A stretch of 53,092 nucleotides of DNA from Calditrichota bacterium (GTDB lineage Bacteria > Calditrichota > Calditrichia > Calditrichales > J004). Positions 1-8,137 of the stretch are shown one piece after another. The stretch lies in the NCBI GenBank assembly GCA_003696775.1, contig RFFS01000061.1, positions 1 through 53,092 of the forward strand, read 5' to 3'. Numbering within the stretch: position 1 is the stretch's first letter; every line of letters starts with the position of its first letter. A program made the translations under genes and the position numbers. Under the pieces are notes generated by a model. That model saw nothing but the letters and a program-made list of their open reading frames with translations. It was not told the origin of the DNA and did no database searches.

Positions 1-200
1 AGTTTCGCGCCCCGCCGGGTTAAACGCGGAGTGGGGGCGTAGCCGATATCCAGTAACCGTGAAGGGATGACATGCGTGGGCCCTGCCTTAGGTATAAAAT
101 CGTTATCTTCGTAGGAGGGAAGCGGTGTGTGGGACAGTTTCGGCGCGCCACAGGCCACCAGCATCATACTCAGTATAAGGATCAAACTATCGCGGCGCAT
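1..200 (-). CDS. Partial outer/inner-membrane lipoprotein (C-terminus beyond window)
   Basis: This gene is too short for the ORF track. Reading leftward from the ATG at 200-198 gives MRRDSLILILSMMLVACGAP, a lipoprotein signal peptide with lipobox LVAC, so Cys17 should be the lipidated residue. About 66 codons are visible and the frame stays open to the window edge. The start lies one base after the stop of the metalloprotease-barrel gene (202-204), so the two are almost certainly co-transcribed and probably translationally coupled. The visible mature part (Pro-rich, with FIPKAGPTHVIPSRLLDIGYAP) matches no family I recognise. By context it may be a periplasmic or outer-membrane partner of the barrel protein. 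Confidence 0.7.
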   Translation of the reverse strand, partial: MRRDSLILILSMMLVACGAPKLSHTPLPSYEDNDFIPKAGPTHVIPSRLLDIGYAPTPRLTRRGAK

Positions 201-201
201 C

Positions 202-3006
202 TTAAAAATCCCATCCGAAGAAAAATTGAGTGAACCCGCCCTGATCCCAATCGCGGAAATCCGTGCGGCGGCCAAAATCCCAGCGCAAAACAAGGAAGCC
301 CAGTGGCAGACGCACACCCAGCCCGTAGCTGCCGCGCACGGAAGTCAGTGTATCGTTCCAGGCGTTACCCGCGTCCAGAAACACGGCGCCGCGTATGGAA
401 CGAAAGCCAAGTGATAAAAAGGGCAGTTTTACGCCCACGGCATCCACCAGCGGGAAACGGAATTCCTGACTGACAAGGAAAATACGTTGTCCATGTAAAG
501 ACCAACGAGGTACGCCGCGCAGGTCCCAACTGCCGCCAAAGTAAAATTGCCGCGCCTCTTTACCGGCGTTAAACAGGGTATAAAGCCTTACCGCGTAGGA
601 GGTGCGCAGGGAAAGGCGTTGATAGTATCTGAAATCGAACAGACCCGTCAGGTAATTAACATTATTAAAAGCGAAATCATAGGTGTTGCCCAGTGTAACA
701 TTAAATCGCCAACCGTCGATGGGCCCGGTGGGTGTCCACAGGGCGTTATCGTGGACAAAGGAAAGAAAAGAGGCGTTCAGCCAGGCAAAGCGCCGCCGCC
801 CGAAGCCCCAGTTTTTATCGGAATAGCTTAAACTCTGGCTGAAAGAAATACGCGAAAAGGTGGACAGGGGATAGAATATGCTGATGCTGCCGCCGGCCCG
901 GTCTTCATAATAAAAGGCGTCTTCGGGATTAAAATATTCTCCCGCGAAACGAAAGACACCGTAAGCGTAATTGACCTTTTTTTCCAGGGAGATATGATTG
1001 ACGGCAAAATTAAAACTGCTCAGAATATCCGAACTGGTACGGGCATTGTTATACACCAGAATATTATAGATGTCATTGCCGAGCACATCGGAAAAGGAAA
1101 AGGCGGCGCCACCGGTGGTGCCGAAAACAGGGTCCTGAGAAAGCTGGGATTGCGCGATATCGAGTGTGTATTCTTTTTCATAACGGCGTTTGGCGCGGAT
1201 GCCTTTGGCGCTGATGGTCGGGTAGAGCCAGCCGTCTGCCGCGGGCGGTGCAAAGCGCAGCGGCTGAAAGGCGAGCGTATCCTGTTGACGCAGCACATTG
1301 TTCATACGGCGGATCTGAAAACGGCGGCTTTCAAAAGCGCTGAACAACAGATCGCCGTCGGGTGTCCAGGCCGGGTCAAACAAGGTCCCCACGGCCCGTG
1401 TGAGCCGCGCTGTTTGCGGCAGGCCGGCCTGAAACGGGCGGCGCATCAGATAGATGTTGGCCGTGCCTTCCCGGTCGGAGGTAAAGGCCAGCCATTGCCC
1501 GTCCGCGCTCACCGCCGGCGCGGCATCGTGTTGCCGGCCGTATGTCAGGTAGCGGATATCCGTGCCGTTGCTGTCGCAGCTAAATAAATTGGTGGCGCCT
1601 TCTCCGCCAAAGGCGCCCCGGTCGGAGCCAAAAATGATGCGTCCCCGTGGTGTAAATACAGGATCGAAATCGTCATAAACATCGCGGGTAAGCCGTTTCA
1701 GGCGCTTGCGCCGGTAATCAAACAGATAAAGGTCCTTGTAACCGGCCATGGATAAACCGCTAAAAACCAACCGCTCGCCGGTCGCATCCCAGGACGGGGA
1801 ATAAATGCCGGCCAGTTGCGTGCCGTCGGTTGTTTCAAGCGGCATTTTGCCCAGAAGCCGACGTTCCGGCACGTTATAAATATAAAGCACATCGTGGGCA
1901 CCGCTTTTGGCCGAAAAGGCCAGCAAACCTGCCCTGCTAACGCTGATTTTTGAATCGAAAATATGAAAAGATTCAAAATCGGATGTGGCCTCGCCACGTA
2001 CCAATACCTCCGGCTCCGGCGGCTCTTCCTCATCCCCGATATCCGTATATTGCAAAAAAATGGAAGCGTAACCCGAGTGATTGCCGAGATAAAGCACCGC
2101 GTCACGATCCTTTTCACGATAATAGACCGGTTTAAAGTTAAAGCCTTCTTCCTGAAGCGCATCGCTTTTTTGGCTGATAAAGTCGGTACGGGCCATCAAC
2201 GGATAGTATTTTTTCTTGAGATAATAGAGATATTCCTTGTCAAATTCTTCGTAATCCTTACCGATGGCTTCCTGAAAGGCGTCTTCAAATTTTTCATGCT
2301 TCCAGAGTGCTGTCATGATCAACAGCAGTTTGTCCGCTCCGTATTTTTGACTGATATAACCCAAAATATGCTGACCGATTTTATACATGGAGAAGGTGCC
2401 GTTGACCACATAGATATTTTTCAGACCCAGTTCGTAGTTGTTAAGCACGGCATCTTTAATGATCATTTCGCCACGGGCATCCCAATCGGTGGACCATAGC
2501 TCGGCCAGGCCTTCCGTGAACCATAGCGGCGGAAACGGGCCGTCCACTTTGTTATGATCACGCAGAACGGTGCTGACCTTGGCGTGCATAAACACATGTA
2601 CCAGTTCATGGCGTATCACATGGCGAAAATTATGCAAATTGCCATTGGAAGGAATGACTACCCGGCCTTTAATGAATTCAAAAAAGCCACCCACGCCTTC
2701 CGGGATAAACCCCGGTGTGATATTGGTTTGTTGAAAATGCAAATGGGTGCTGTAAAAAATAAGCGGTATGCGCCGGTTGATATAATGATTGAAACGCGGT
2801 TGCAGATCGCGGAAGGCCTCTTCGGCCAATGCCGCGCCGCGGCGGGCCATGTCTTCCATTTCCGGATAGTAATAGATGTTAAAGTGTTCCGTTTCCATCA
2901 CCTGCCAGTCGAAACGGGTATATTGTACTTTGTTCCGTCCGAAATAAAATCCCTGTGCCGTCAATAACGGAGCCAGCAACCAAACGATGACAAGTGTTTT
3001 TTTCAT
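202..3006 (-). CDS. Metalloprotease-like / TolB-type propeller / outer-membrane barrel fusion protein
   Basis: This is a 934-residue secreted protein with a signal peptide (residues 1-19). The N-terminal third looks like an MA-clan zinc peptidase: HELVH at 133-137 fits HExxH, and the downstream FTEGLAE (Glu165) supplies the usual third-ligand region of gluzincins. The middle (about 290-600) carries PD40/TolB-like propeller repeats such as SPSWDATGERLVFSG and APAVSADGQWLAFTSD. The last 250 residues look like an Omp85/surface-antigen barrel, with alternating aromatic strands and a C-terminal Phe (GGFTQFFFGWDF). From the family it should sit in the outer membrane with the peptidase and propeller in the periplasm; substrate unknown. 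It is translated just ahead of a lipoprotein gene. The start has a modest GGAAA ribosome site. Confidence 0.8.
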   Translation of the reverse strand: MKKTLVIVWLLAPLLTAQGFYFGRNKVQYTRFDWQVMETEHFNIYYYPEMEDMARRGAALAEEAFRDLQPRFNHYINRRIPLIFYSTHLHFQQTNITPGFIPEGVGGFFEFIKGRVVIPSNGNLHNFRHVIRHELVHVFMHAKVSTVLRDHNKVDGPFPPLWFTEGLAELWSTDWDARGEMIIKDAVLNNYELGLKNIYVVNGTFSMYKIGQHILGYISQKYGADKLLLIMTALWKHEKFEDAFQEAIGKDYEEFDKEYLYYLKKKYYPLMARTDFISQKSDALQEEGFNFKPVYYREKDRDAVLYLGNHSGYASIFLQYTDIGDEEEPPEPEVLVRGEATSDFESFHIFDSKISVSRAGLLAFSAKSGAHDVLYIYNVPERRLLGKMPLETTDGTQLAGIYSPSWDATGERLVFSGLSMAGYKDLYLFDYRRKRLKRLTRDVYDDFDPVFTPRGRIIFGSDRGAFGGEGATNLFSCDSNGTDIRYLTYGRQHDAAPAVSADGQWLAFTSDREGTANIYLMRRPFQAGLPQTARLTRAVGTLFDPAWTPDGDLLFSAFESRRFQIRRMNNVLRQQDTLAFQPLRFAPPAADGWLYPTISAKGIRAKRRYEKEYTLDIAQSQLSQDPVFGTTGGAAFSFSDVLGNDIYNILVYNNARTSSDILSSFNFAVNHISLEKKVNYAYGVFRFAGEYFNPEDAFYYEDRAGGSISIFYPLSTFSRISFSQSLSYSDKNWGFGRRRFAWLNASFLSFVHDNALWTPTGPIDGWRFNVTLGNTYDFAFNNVNYLTGLFDFRYYQRLSLRTSYAVRLYTLFNAGKEARQFYFGGSWDLRGVPRWSLHGQRIFLVSQEFRFPLVDAVGVKLPFLSLGFRSIRGAVFLDAGNAWNDTLTSVRGSYGLGVRLPLGFLVLRWDFGRRTDFRDWDQGGFTQFFFGWDF

Positions 3007-3322
3007 GAGTTTCCGGAATATGGAGAAAGTTCCTTATATGCTCGTCAATTCTTGCGATAAATTCAAATCAAATAGCCCGGAATATGTTCCGTCAGTGTAA
3101 AGAAAGAATGTCCTTTTCATCATTTTATCGTGTAAGTATTTAATTTTTATTTAATGATATCAAACGACGGTGGGCCGGTCTCGTACCTAAACCGATATAG
3201 AAACAAATGGAATAAATCATCTGGATGCCGGAAATTTGAATGAAAAAATTAGCGCTTTTATTTCTATATTTTTAAGTTGTCACTTCATTCGTGGCGATTT
3301 ATTAACCGAAAGAGATTAAGCC
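3007..3322. other. Divergent intergenic region, 316 bp
   Basis: This AT-rich spacer separates the leftward barrel gene from the rightward deacetylase gene, so it should hold both promoters. I see no open frame with a convincing start, no RNA gene and no clean terminator hairpin. Individual -10-like strings occur (CATATAAGG on the minus strand near 3035), but none is paired with a well-spaced -35 box. Confidence 0.4.
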
Positions 3323-4594
3323 GTGGCCCGTTCCAGGGAAGCTTGTATCAATCATCCGCAAAAGTTCACCGCACGCAAATGTTATTACTGCAAGGCGGCG
3401 GTGTGCAGTCAATGTCAATACACCCGTTTTCATCATATCTTTTGCGGGCCGCGCCACGCCTGGCTTTGGCGGGCGGGGGATCTATGGCAACGCTATAAAC
3501 CCACCCGGGAACTGCTTTGGCTGGGCGCTTTTATTCTACTTAGTAACATCATCCTCTACTACTTTATGGCACCCGAAAGCAATTCGTCGGCCTCCCCCCC
3601 TCCCGGCGTTTCTTTTGCCGACTCGGTTTATGATCCGCGAACGGAAACCCCGTCCATGGACAGTGTCCGTCTGGACCTGGGGCGGAAGTTGCTTTTAAGC
3701 GTCAACGGTTTGCGCAACGGGAGCGTTAATCTGGTTATTAACGGAAAATTAACGTACGCCTCGTCCGCGGATGGAGACCTGCCGGCGCTTGTTCTTAACG
3801 ATGGCGCCAACCATGTGGCTTTATGGACTTTAAACGCCGCCGGACAAAGCAGCCTGTTGGATTCCTTTACCATTCATTACAGCAGCGCCCGATTGCGCCG
3901 CCTCAGCCGGGCGATATATTACTTTAAGACCAGCGAAAAAGCCGTGGCGCTGACCTTTGACGGCGGCTCAAGCAATAAGGGAACCGAACAGATTCTTGAT
4001 ATCCTCAAAGAGAATCATATCCGCTGTACCATGTTTCTGACCGGCCGTTTTATGGAACATTACCCGGAACTGGTGCGGCGTATTCTGCGGGATGGTCATG
4101 AGATCGGTAATCATACCTATAATCATCCTCATTTTACCAATCTGGAAATTGACGGTACCAACAAAACACGCGCCTCGATGACCGAAGCGCGTTTTAAAAA
4201 CCAACTGCTGCGAACCGACAGTATTTTTAGCCGGCGGTTCGGGGGGAAACTTAAGCCCTACTGGCGGGCGCCCTTCGGCGAAATCAACCCGCGGATTTTG
4301 CGCTGGGCAGCGGAAACCGGTTTCCGTCACATCGGCTGGTCGGCGCGCTGCGACTCCTGGGACTGGGTGCGCGACCCTTCTTCATCGCTGTACCGGAGCG
4401 CGGCGGAAATTCGCGATCATTTTCTGAAATTGGAAGCCCAAAAAGGCCTGGAAGGAAAAATTATCCTGATGCATCTCGGAAGTGAGCGTGAAAAGGATTT
4501 CCCCTATGAATCGCTGGACAGTCTGATCAGGGAATTGAAAAAACGCGGTTATCGTTTTGTAACCGTCAGCGCATTTATGAAACCTGTTAGTTAA
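3323..4594 (+). CDS. Membrane-anchored polysaccharide deacetylase with N-terminal zinc-finger-like segment
   Basis: A 423-residue protein starting at GTG behind a weak AAAGAG site. Residues 8-41 hold a Cys/His cluster (CYYC, CSQC, HH, C) like a B-box zinc finger, facing the cytoplasm ahead of a single TM helix (about 64-82). A linker/beta domain follows, then a NodB-homology polysaccharide deacetylase (CE4) from about residue 198. The CE4 motifs are visible: TFDGG (motif 1), HTYNHPHF (motif 2, zinc histidines), RAPFGE (motif 3), WSARCDSWDW (motif 4) and ILMHLG (motif 5). Motif 1 is normally TFDDG; here the second Asp, a zinc ligand, is Gly. The likely role is de-N-acetylation of an envelope glycan, if still active. 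The phosphodiesterase gene follows after 17 bases. Confidence 0.85.
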   Translation: MARSREACINHPQKFTARKCYYCKAAVCSQCQYTRFHHIFCGPRHAWLWRAGDLWQRYKPTRELLWLGAFILLSNIILYYFMAPESNSSASPPPGVSFADSVYDPRTETPSMDSVRLDLGRKLLLSVNGLRNGSVNLVINGKLTYASSADGDLPALVLNDGANHVALWTLNAAGQSSLLDSFTIHYSSARLRRLSRAIYYFKTSEKAVALTFDGGSSNKGTEQILDILKENHIRCTMFLTGRFMEHYPELVRRILRDGHEIGNHTYNHPHFTNLEIDGTNKTRASMTEARFKNQLLRTDSIFSRRFGGKLKPYWRAPFGEINPRILRWAAETGFRHIGWSARCDSWDWVRDPSSSLYRSAAEIRDHFLKLEAQKGLEGKIILMHLGSEREKDFPYESLDSLIRELKKRGYRFVTVSAFMKPVS

Positions 4595-4611
4595 GCCCGG
4601 AAAGGAATCGG

Positions 4612-5808
4612 ATGTTTCGCCTGTTTTTTTTACTGTTGCTTTTGATTGAGCTGCTTACGGCCAAACCGTATGTGTTACTGATATCCTGGGATGGATGCCG
4701 TTGGGATTACCCGGCGCGCGGCTCTTTCCCGACCCTGAAAATGATGGAGGAAAACGGCGTGACCGCCACCTCCCTGCAACCTGTTTTCCCGAGTAAAACC
4801 TTACCCAATCATTATAGCCTGGTTACCGGCCTGTACCCGGTTCATCACGGCATAGTTTATAACATCTTCCTTAACCCTGCCAACGGGGAACAGCATGTTA
4901 TCAAACGAAAAGCCCGCAGCCTTTTTCCCGCGCATTGGTATGGCGGGGAACCCCTGTGGGTAACCGCCCGGAAAAACGGCCTGAAAAGCGCCAGTATCTT
5001 CTGGGTCGGCTCCGAAGTGGATGATGCCGCCCGGCGTCCGGATTATTGGAGCTATTACGATCATCATTTGAGTCATGCCCGACGTATCGAAAAGCTAAAG
5101 GAATATCTGGCTCTGCCTATCGCACAACGTCCGCGTATGATTACCATGTATTTCAGTGATACGGATGACGCGGGTCATCAATATGGCCCGGAATCACCAC
5201 ACATAGCGGAAGTCATGGCCCGGTTGGATAAAGCCCTGGCAGGTATTTTCCAAACCATTCGCGCCGCCGGTTTACAGGACAGCGTGAATGTGATTCTGGT
5301 GTCCGATCATGGTATGACGGCCCTTTCCCCTCAGTGTGTCATCCCGATTAAGGAGCGGCTCGCGGGTCTGGATTATCAGGTGAACGGCAGGGGACCGGTT
5401 GCCGGTTTTTTTGCCGAAAAGTCGGTGTTGGACACCATACGCCAACGACTAAAGCCTTACGCACGGATGTGTGATATTTATACCCGGGAAAACCTACCGG
5501 CATATTATCATTTCAGGGATAACCCCATGATCGGCGACCTTGTGGTGGTTGCCCGTCCGGGTTGTTTTTTGCAATGGGATGCGCCGTTGCAAAGTAAGGG
5601 GAGCCATGGCTATGACAACCGTTTTCTCGATATGCACGGTGTGTTTCGCGCCGTGGGGCCGGCTTTTAAAAAGGGATACCACACCGGCATGGTGCGCAAC
5701 ATCGATGTGTATCCCCTGGTATGCCGTCTGTTGGATATGCAACCGGCGGAAGTGGACGGGGATGTGCTGCGCATCGAACATGTTTTGAAAAACAATTTCC
5801 AGGAATAA
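4612..5808 (+). CDS. Secreted nucleotide pyrophosphatase/phosphodiesterase (ENPP-like, alkaline phosphatase superfamily)
   Basis: A 398-residue protein with a strongly hydrophobic signal peptide (1-17). Near the N-terminus come the metal Asp27 in LLISWDGCRWD and the nucleophile Thr63 in FPSKTLPNHYSL, followed by VTGLYPVHHGIVYN, the classic ENPP order. DTDDAGHQYGP, VSDHGM and GSHGYDN supply the remaining metal ligands. The whole protein covers one catalytic domain at about the usual bacterial length. It should hydrolyse phosphodiester or pyrophosphate bonds of nucleotides or phospholipid head groups in the periplasm; the exact substrate cannot be read off. It follows the deacetylase with an AAAGGAATCGG site and is probably in one transcript with it. 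Confidence 0.88.
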   Translation: MFRLFFLLLLLIELLTAKPYVLLISWDGCRWDYPARGSFPTLKMMEENGVTATSLQPVFPSKTLPNHYSLVTGLYPVHHGIVYNIFLNPANGEQHVIKRKARSLFPAHWYGGEPLWVTARKNGLKSASIFWVGSEVDDAARRPDYWSYYDHHLSHARRIEKLKEYLALPIAQRPRMITMYFSDTDDAGHQYGPESPHIAEVMARLDKALAGIFQTIRAAGLQDSVNVILVSDHGMTALSPQCVIPIKERLAGLDYQVNGRGPVAGFFAEKSVLDTIRQRLKPYARMCDIYTRENLPAYYHFRDNPMIGDLVVVARPGCFLQWDAPLQSKGSHGYDNRFLDMHGVFRAVGPAFKKGYHTGMVRNIDVYPLVCRLLDMQPAEVDGDVLRIEHVLKNNFQE

Positions 5809-5844
5809 GACGAAAACCATCATTCATTTGATGAAAGGAAGCAT

Positions 5845-6090
5845 ACCGCAAAGGCACCTGCCATGTCAAACGGGCACGGCGAAGTATCCATTATCCAAAA
5901 GCATGTAAAAAAGCCGATGTAAAATGTAAATGGGGGATTTGTTTTGCCCACCATCTACCATGTCATGTCGAGCGGAGCGAGGTATCTTTTTTGCATGCTC
6001 CCCTTTGACATAAGGATTAAAACCGCAAAGGCACCAGGACGCTAAGAGTTTAATAATATATTATGTGAAAACCCTTGCCATTATCCAAAA
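5845..6090. repeat. Two diverged copies of a short intergenic repeat pair
   Basis: ACCGCAAAGGCACC occurs at 5845-5858 and again at 6022-6035, and CCATTATCCAAAA at 5888-5900 and 6078-6090, in the same order and orientation. The starts are 177 and 190 bases apart, so this looks like an old tandem duplication that has drifted. Between them (5959-5994) sits TGTCATGTCGAGCGGAGCGAGGTATCTTTTTTGC. I associate similar strings with intergenic repeats of FCB-group genomes, from memory only. No ORF with a ribosome site lies here. Confidence 0.6.
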
Positions 6091-6224
6091 TGCCTCCGCT
6101 TGTGTCATACGGGGCGACTCTACATGCGTTTGTACTTCAAAAAGTCCGTTCAAGCATTCAAGTCCTTTTAAGAAACCGATATTCTGCTTTGCCTATTTAC
6201 TTAAAATTATAAATCTACTCCCAT

Positions 6225-6260
6225 TTACATATTAATATGTGTACTTTTACATATTTATAT
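6225..6260. promoter_or_regulatory. AT-rich direct repeat with internal palindrome upstream of the 6417 gene
   Basis: TTACATATTAATAT (6225-6238) is repeated as TTACATATTTATAT (6247-6260), 22 bases or about two helical turns apart. The first copy lies in the perfect palindrome ACATATTAATATGT (6227-6240). The position, 150-190 bases ahead of the next start codon in an otherwise empty spacer, fits a binding site for a dimeric regulator, but low complexity makes chance plausible. Confidence 0.35.
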
Positions 6261-6416
6261 CCATGTAGTATTTAGTTTAAATCCTTGATAATAAGACGTT
6301 TACGAAAAAATTATTTTTTTGGCATAAAAAATGTATTAAACCTTTTTGTTATAGCTGCGGCCTGGCTAATAGTCGGATAACCCATATTTCCTAAATCCAT
6401 AATCACAGGAGGCATC

Positions 6417-7643
6417 ATGAAATTCATTTCCCTGGATAAATTTGAAGAGAAGATAGTCTTTCGTACGTCGCATATCTTCTTTCTTTCTTTGGTGGGAGTG
6501 GTGCTGCTGGCCATGGTCATCAGCGTCTTTTTGTTTTTATGGGGACTCACCCCATCCCTGAAGCCCACCGTGGAAAAAGCGGCCTATCCGCCGCCGGTAA
6601 CCGTCTCACTGGATGAGATTAAACACGCGCTTAAGCCGGCAAAACAAATAAATACACAAACCCAAAATGCAACCGAATCCTCCTACTTAACCATTGCCGG
6701 GAATGATGACAATCCGCAACAAACGGACAGTTCGCGGGTAAAATATGACCAGCGCATAGCCCGTATGAAGGAATTATTGCCTCCTAAAAAATTTCTCTGG
6801 AAAAACAAAGGTCATTACGATTATTGGAGACGTTGGAAGATTGATACCTACGGCATTCAATCGCAACTCGATTTTCGATTTAACAGCGTGCATGCCGGGA
6901 GTTTTGTTGATAAAAAGCGTTTACTGGACAGTTATATCACCATCCTGGAAAAGTTCGATATGGGTAACCGTTATAAGGTCTTGCAAAGTTTATTGGCCTA
7001 TACCCGCGGGACAACAGACCAGGCCGTGCAAAACATGAAGGTACTGGCCCGGGCGGTTCCTTATTTCAATAAAGAAGATGGGGCATTTTTATCGAAATTG
7101 TCTCGTTTTGGCCGTAAGAATCCACGGGACGGTCAGGCTTTTATTGCCCATGTCGCCACGGTTATATCACGATTTGATCCGTCGCAGCGTGAAAAGGCGT
7201 TGGATAATATGATCGCCGCCTATTACAACTTATATAACGACATCAATCGTCAAAAAGAAGCCACACAGCGCTTTATGCCGTTGTTATCCAAACTTGAAAC
7301 CGGTGAGCAGGCCCGGGCCCTTACGCTGTTTTATAACACCTTTGAAAATAAAAACCGCGCCTGGCGTGATACCATCGCCCGGATCGACCGAGCGTATCAA
7401 AATGAACTGTTTGACGCGGAAAAGGCCCTGGCTATGAAAAAGCAAGCCAAATCCGAATATCGCAAAAATGCCTTAATCGGTTTGGGAGGGGGTATTGTCT
7501 TCATTGCCATTGTTGCCCTGATATTGAGCTTGTTGTCCATACAGCGCAACATTGCTGAATTAAAAAGCATGACGATCAAACCGGCGGATATTGTCGCGAA
7601 ATCGCCTAAAGACAGCGCCATCAAAGTTCAAAAAACAATTTAA
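6417..7643 (+). CDS. Unknown membrane protein with N- and C-terminal TM helices
   Basis: A 408-residue protein I do not recognise. The start is well supported by AGGAGG seven bases ahead. Residues about 20-45 form a TM helix (FFLSLVGVVLLAMVISVFLFLWGL). The middle is a polar, Lys/Arg-rich, helical region of about 290 residues that probably lies in the periplasm (DNMIAAYYNLYNDINRQKEATQRF). A second TM helix follows (about 350-372, ALIGLGGGIVFIAIVALILSLLS) with a short cytoplasmic tail. No catalytic motif is visible. A membrane-tethered helical domain between two TM helices recalls chemoreceptor-like or chain-length-regulator topologies, but the sequence does not establish either. The next gene, a small lipoprotein, starts four bases after the stop. 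Confidence 0.75.
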   Translation: MKFISLDKFEEKIVFRTSHIFFLSLVGVVLLAMVISVFLFLWGLTPSLKPTVEKAAYPPPVTVSLDEIKHALKPAKQINTQTQNATESSYLTIAGNDDNPQQTDSSRVKYDQRIARMKELLPPKKFLWKNKGHYDYWRRWKIDTYGIQSQLDFRFNSVHAGSFVDKKRLLDSYITILEKFDMGNRYKVLQSLLAYTRGTTDQAVQNMKVLARAVPYFNKEDGAFLSKLSRFGRKNPRDGQAFIAHVATVISRFDPSQREKALDNMIAAYYNLYNDINRQKEATQRFMPLLSKLETGEQARALTLFYNTFENKNRAWRDTIARIDRAYQNELFDAEKALAMKKQAKSEYRKNALIGLGGGIVFIAIVALILSLLSIQRNIAELKSMTIKPADIVAKSPKDSAIKVQKTI

Positions 7644-7647
7644 ATCA

Positions 7648-8019
7648 ATGATCAAAACATCTTTTACGCGGATGGGTCGGTTTATTGTATTAAGTTGCCT
7701 GGGGAGCGTTCTTTCCTGTGCTTCACCCACGGAAGGGGTCATTGTTGAGGCGGTTTCCCGCTCACTGGAAAAAAGAGTGCCCGTCACACTGGCCTCTTAT
7801 CTGACCGGTGGGCAAAACGCTCTTGTTGAGGAAGTGCGCGTTTTGGAGATAAGTAAAGTGATCGGTAAAGGGAAACATACCTATTGGCGGGCACAAATAT
7901 ACGCCCGGGGCGTGTGCCGGGTGATGTTTGGTGGCCACAAAAGTTTTGAAGGGAAAGCGGTTTACCGGATTTATAAAGATGCCTTTGATAACTGGCGGGC
8001 GGCGCCGGATGAGTTTTAA
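7648..8019 (+). CDS. Small lipoprotein of unknown function
   Basis: The track opens this frame at 7591, but the likely start is the ATG at 7648, four bases after the preceding stop; it gives a lipoprotein signal peptide MIKTSFTRMGRFIVLSCLGSVLSCAS with Cys24 as lipid site. The mature part is about 100 residues and looks like a small mixed alpha/beta fold (VRVLEISKVIGKGKHTYWRAQIYARGVCRVM). I do not recognise the family. Its coupling to the two-TM protein suggests the products act together at the inner or outer membrane. A hairpin terminator follows about 65 bases downstream. Confidence 0.75.
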   Translation: MIKTSFTRMGRFIVLSCLGSVLSCASPTEGVIVEAVSRSLEKRVPVTLASYLTGGQNALVEEVRVLEISKVIGKGKHTYWRAQIYARGVCRVMFGGHKSFEGKAVYRIYKDAFDNWRAAPDEF

Positions 8020-8085
8020 ATCCGCCGGGCCGGGTGATTGATTAAGCGGAGTGTCTGTTCCCCTCCTGTGTTGAGTCGCGGGAAT

Positions 8086-8120
8086 AAAAAAAGGGAAGTC
8101 CCTTAAGGCTTCCCTTTTAT
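8086..8120. terminator. Bidirectional intrinsic terminator
   Basis: AAAGGGAAG (8090-8098) and CTTCCCTTTT (8109-8118) form a GC-containing stem around a short loop. There are seven A's on the left (T's on the minus strand) and four T's on the right. It can end the lipoprotein transcript (+) and the cysCDN transcript (-) whose last stop is at 8138; the minus-strand U-tract is the stronger. Confidence 0.88.
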
Positions 8121-8137
8121 GTTTATCCCTTGAGCGG

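Noticed and set aside
994-1587. 197-codon plus-strand ORF inside the barrel gene
   Set aside because: Antisense shadow of a strongly supported gene; no recognisable domain.
5863-5922. Short ORF starting ATGTCAAACGGG in the repeat spacer
   Set aside because: 19 codons, no ribosome site, lies inside the repeat remnants.
6321-6336. TGGCATAAAAAATGTA ahead of the 6417 gene as a sigma-54 promoter
   Set aside because: The -24 half fits, but the essential GC of the -12 half is GT; chance in an AT-rich spacer is likely.
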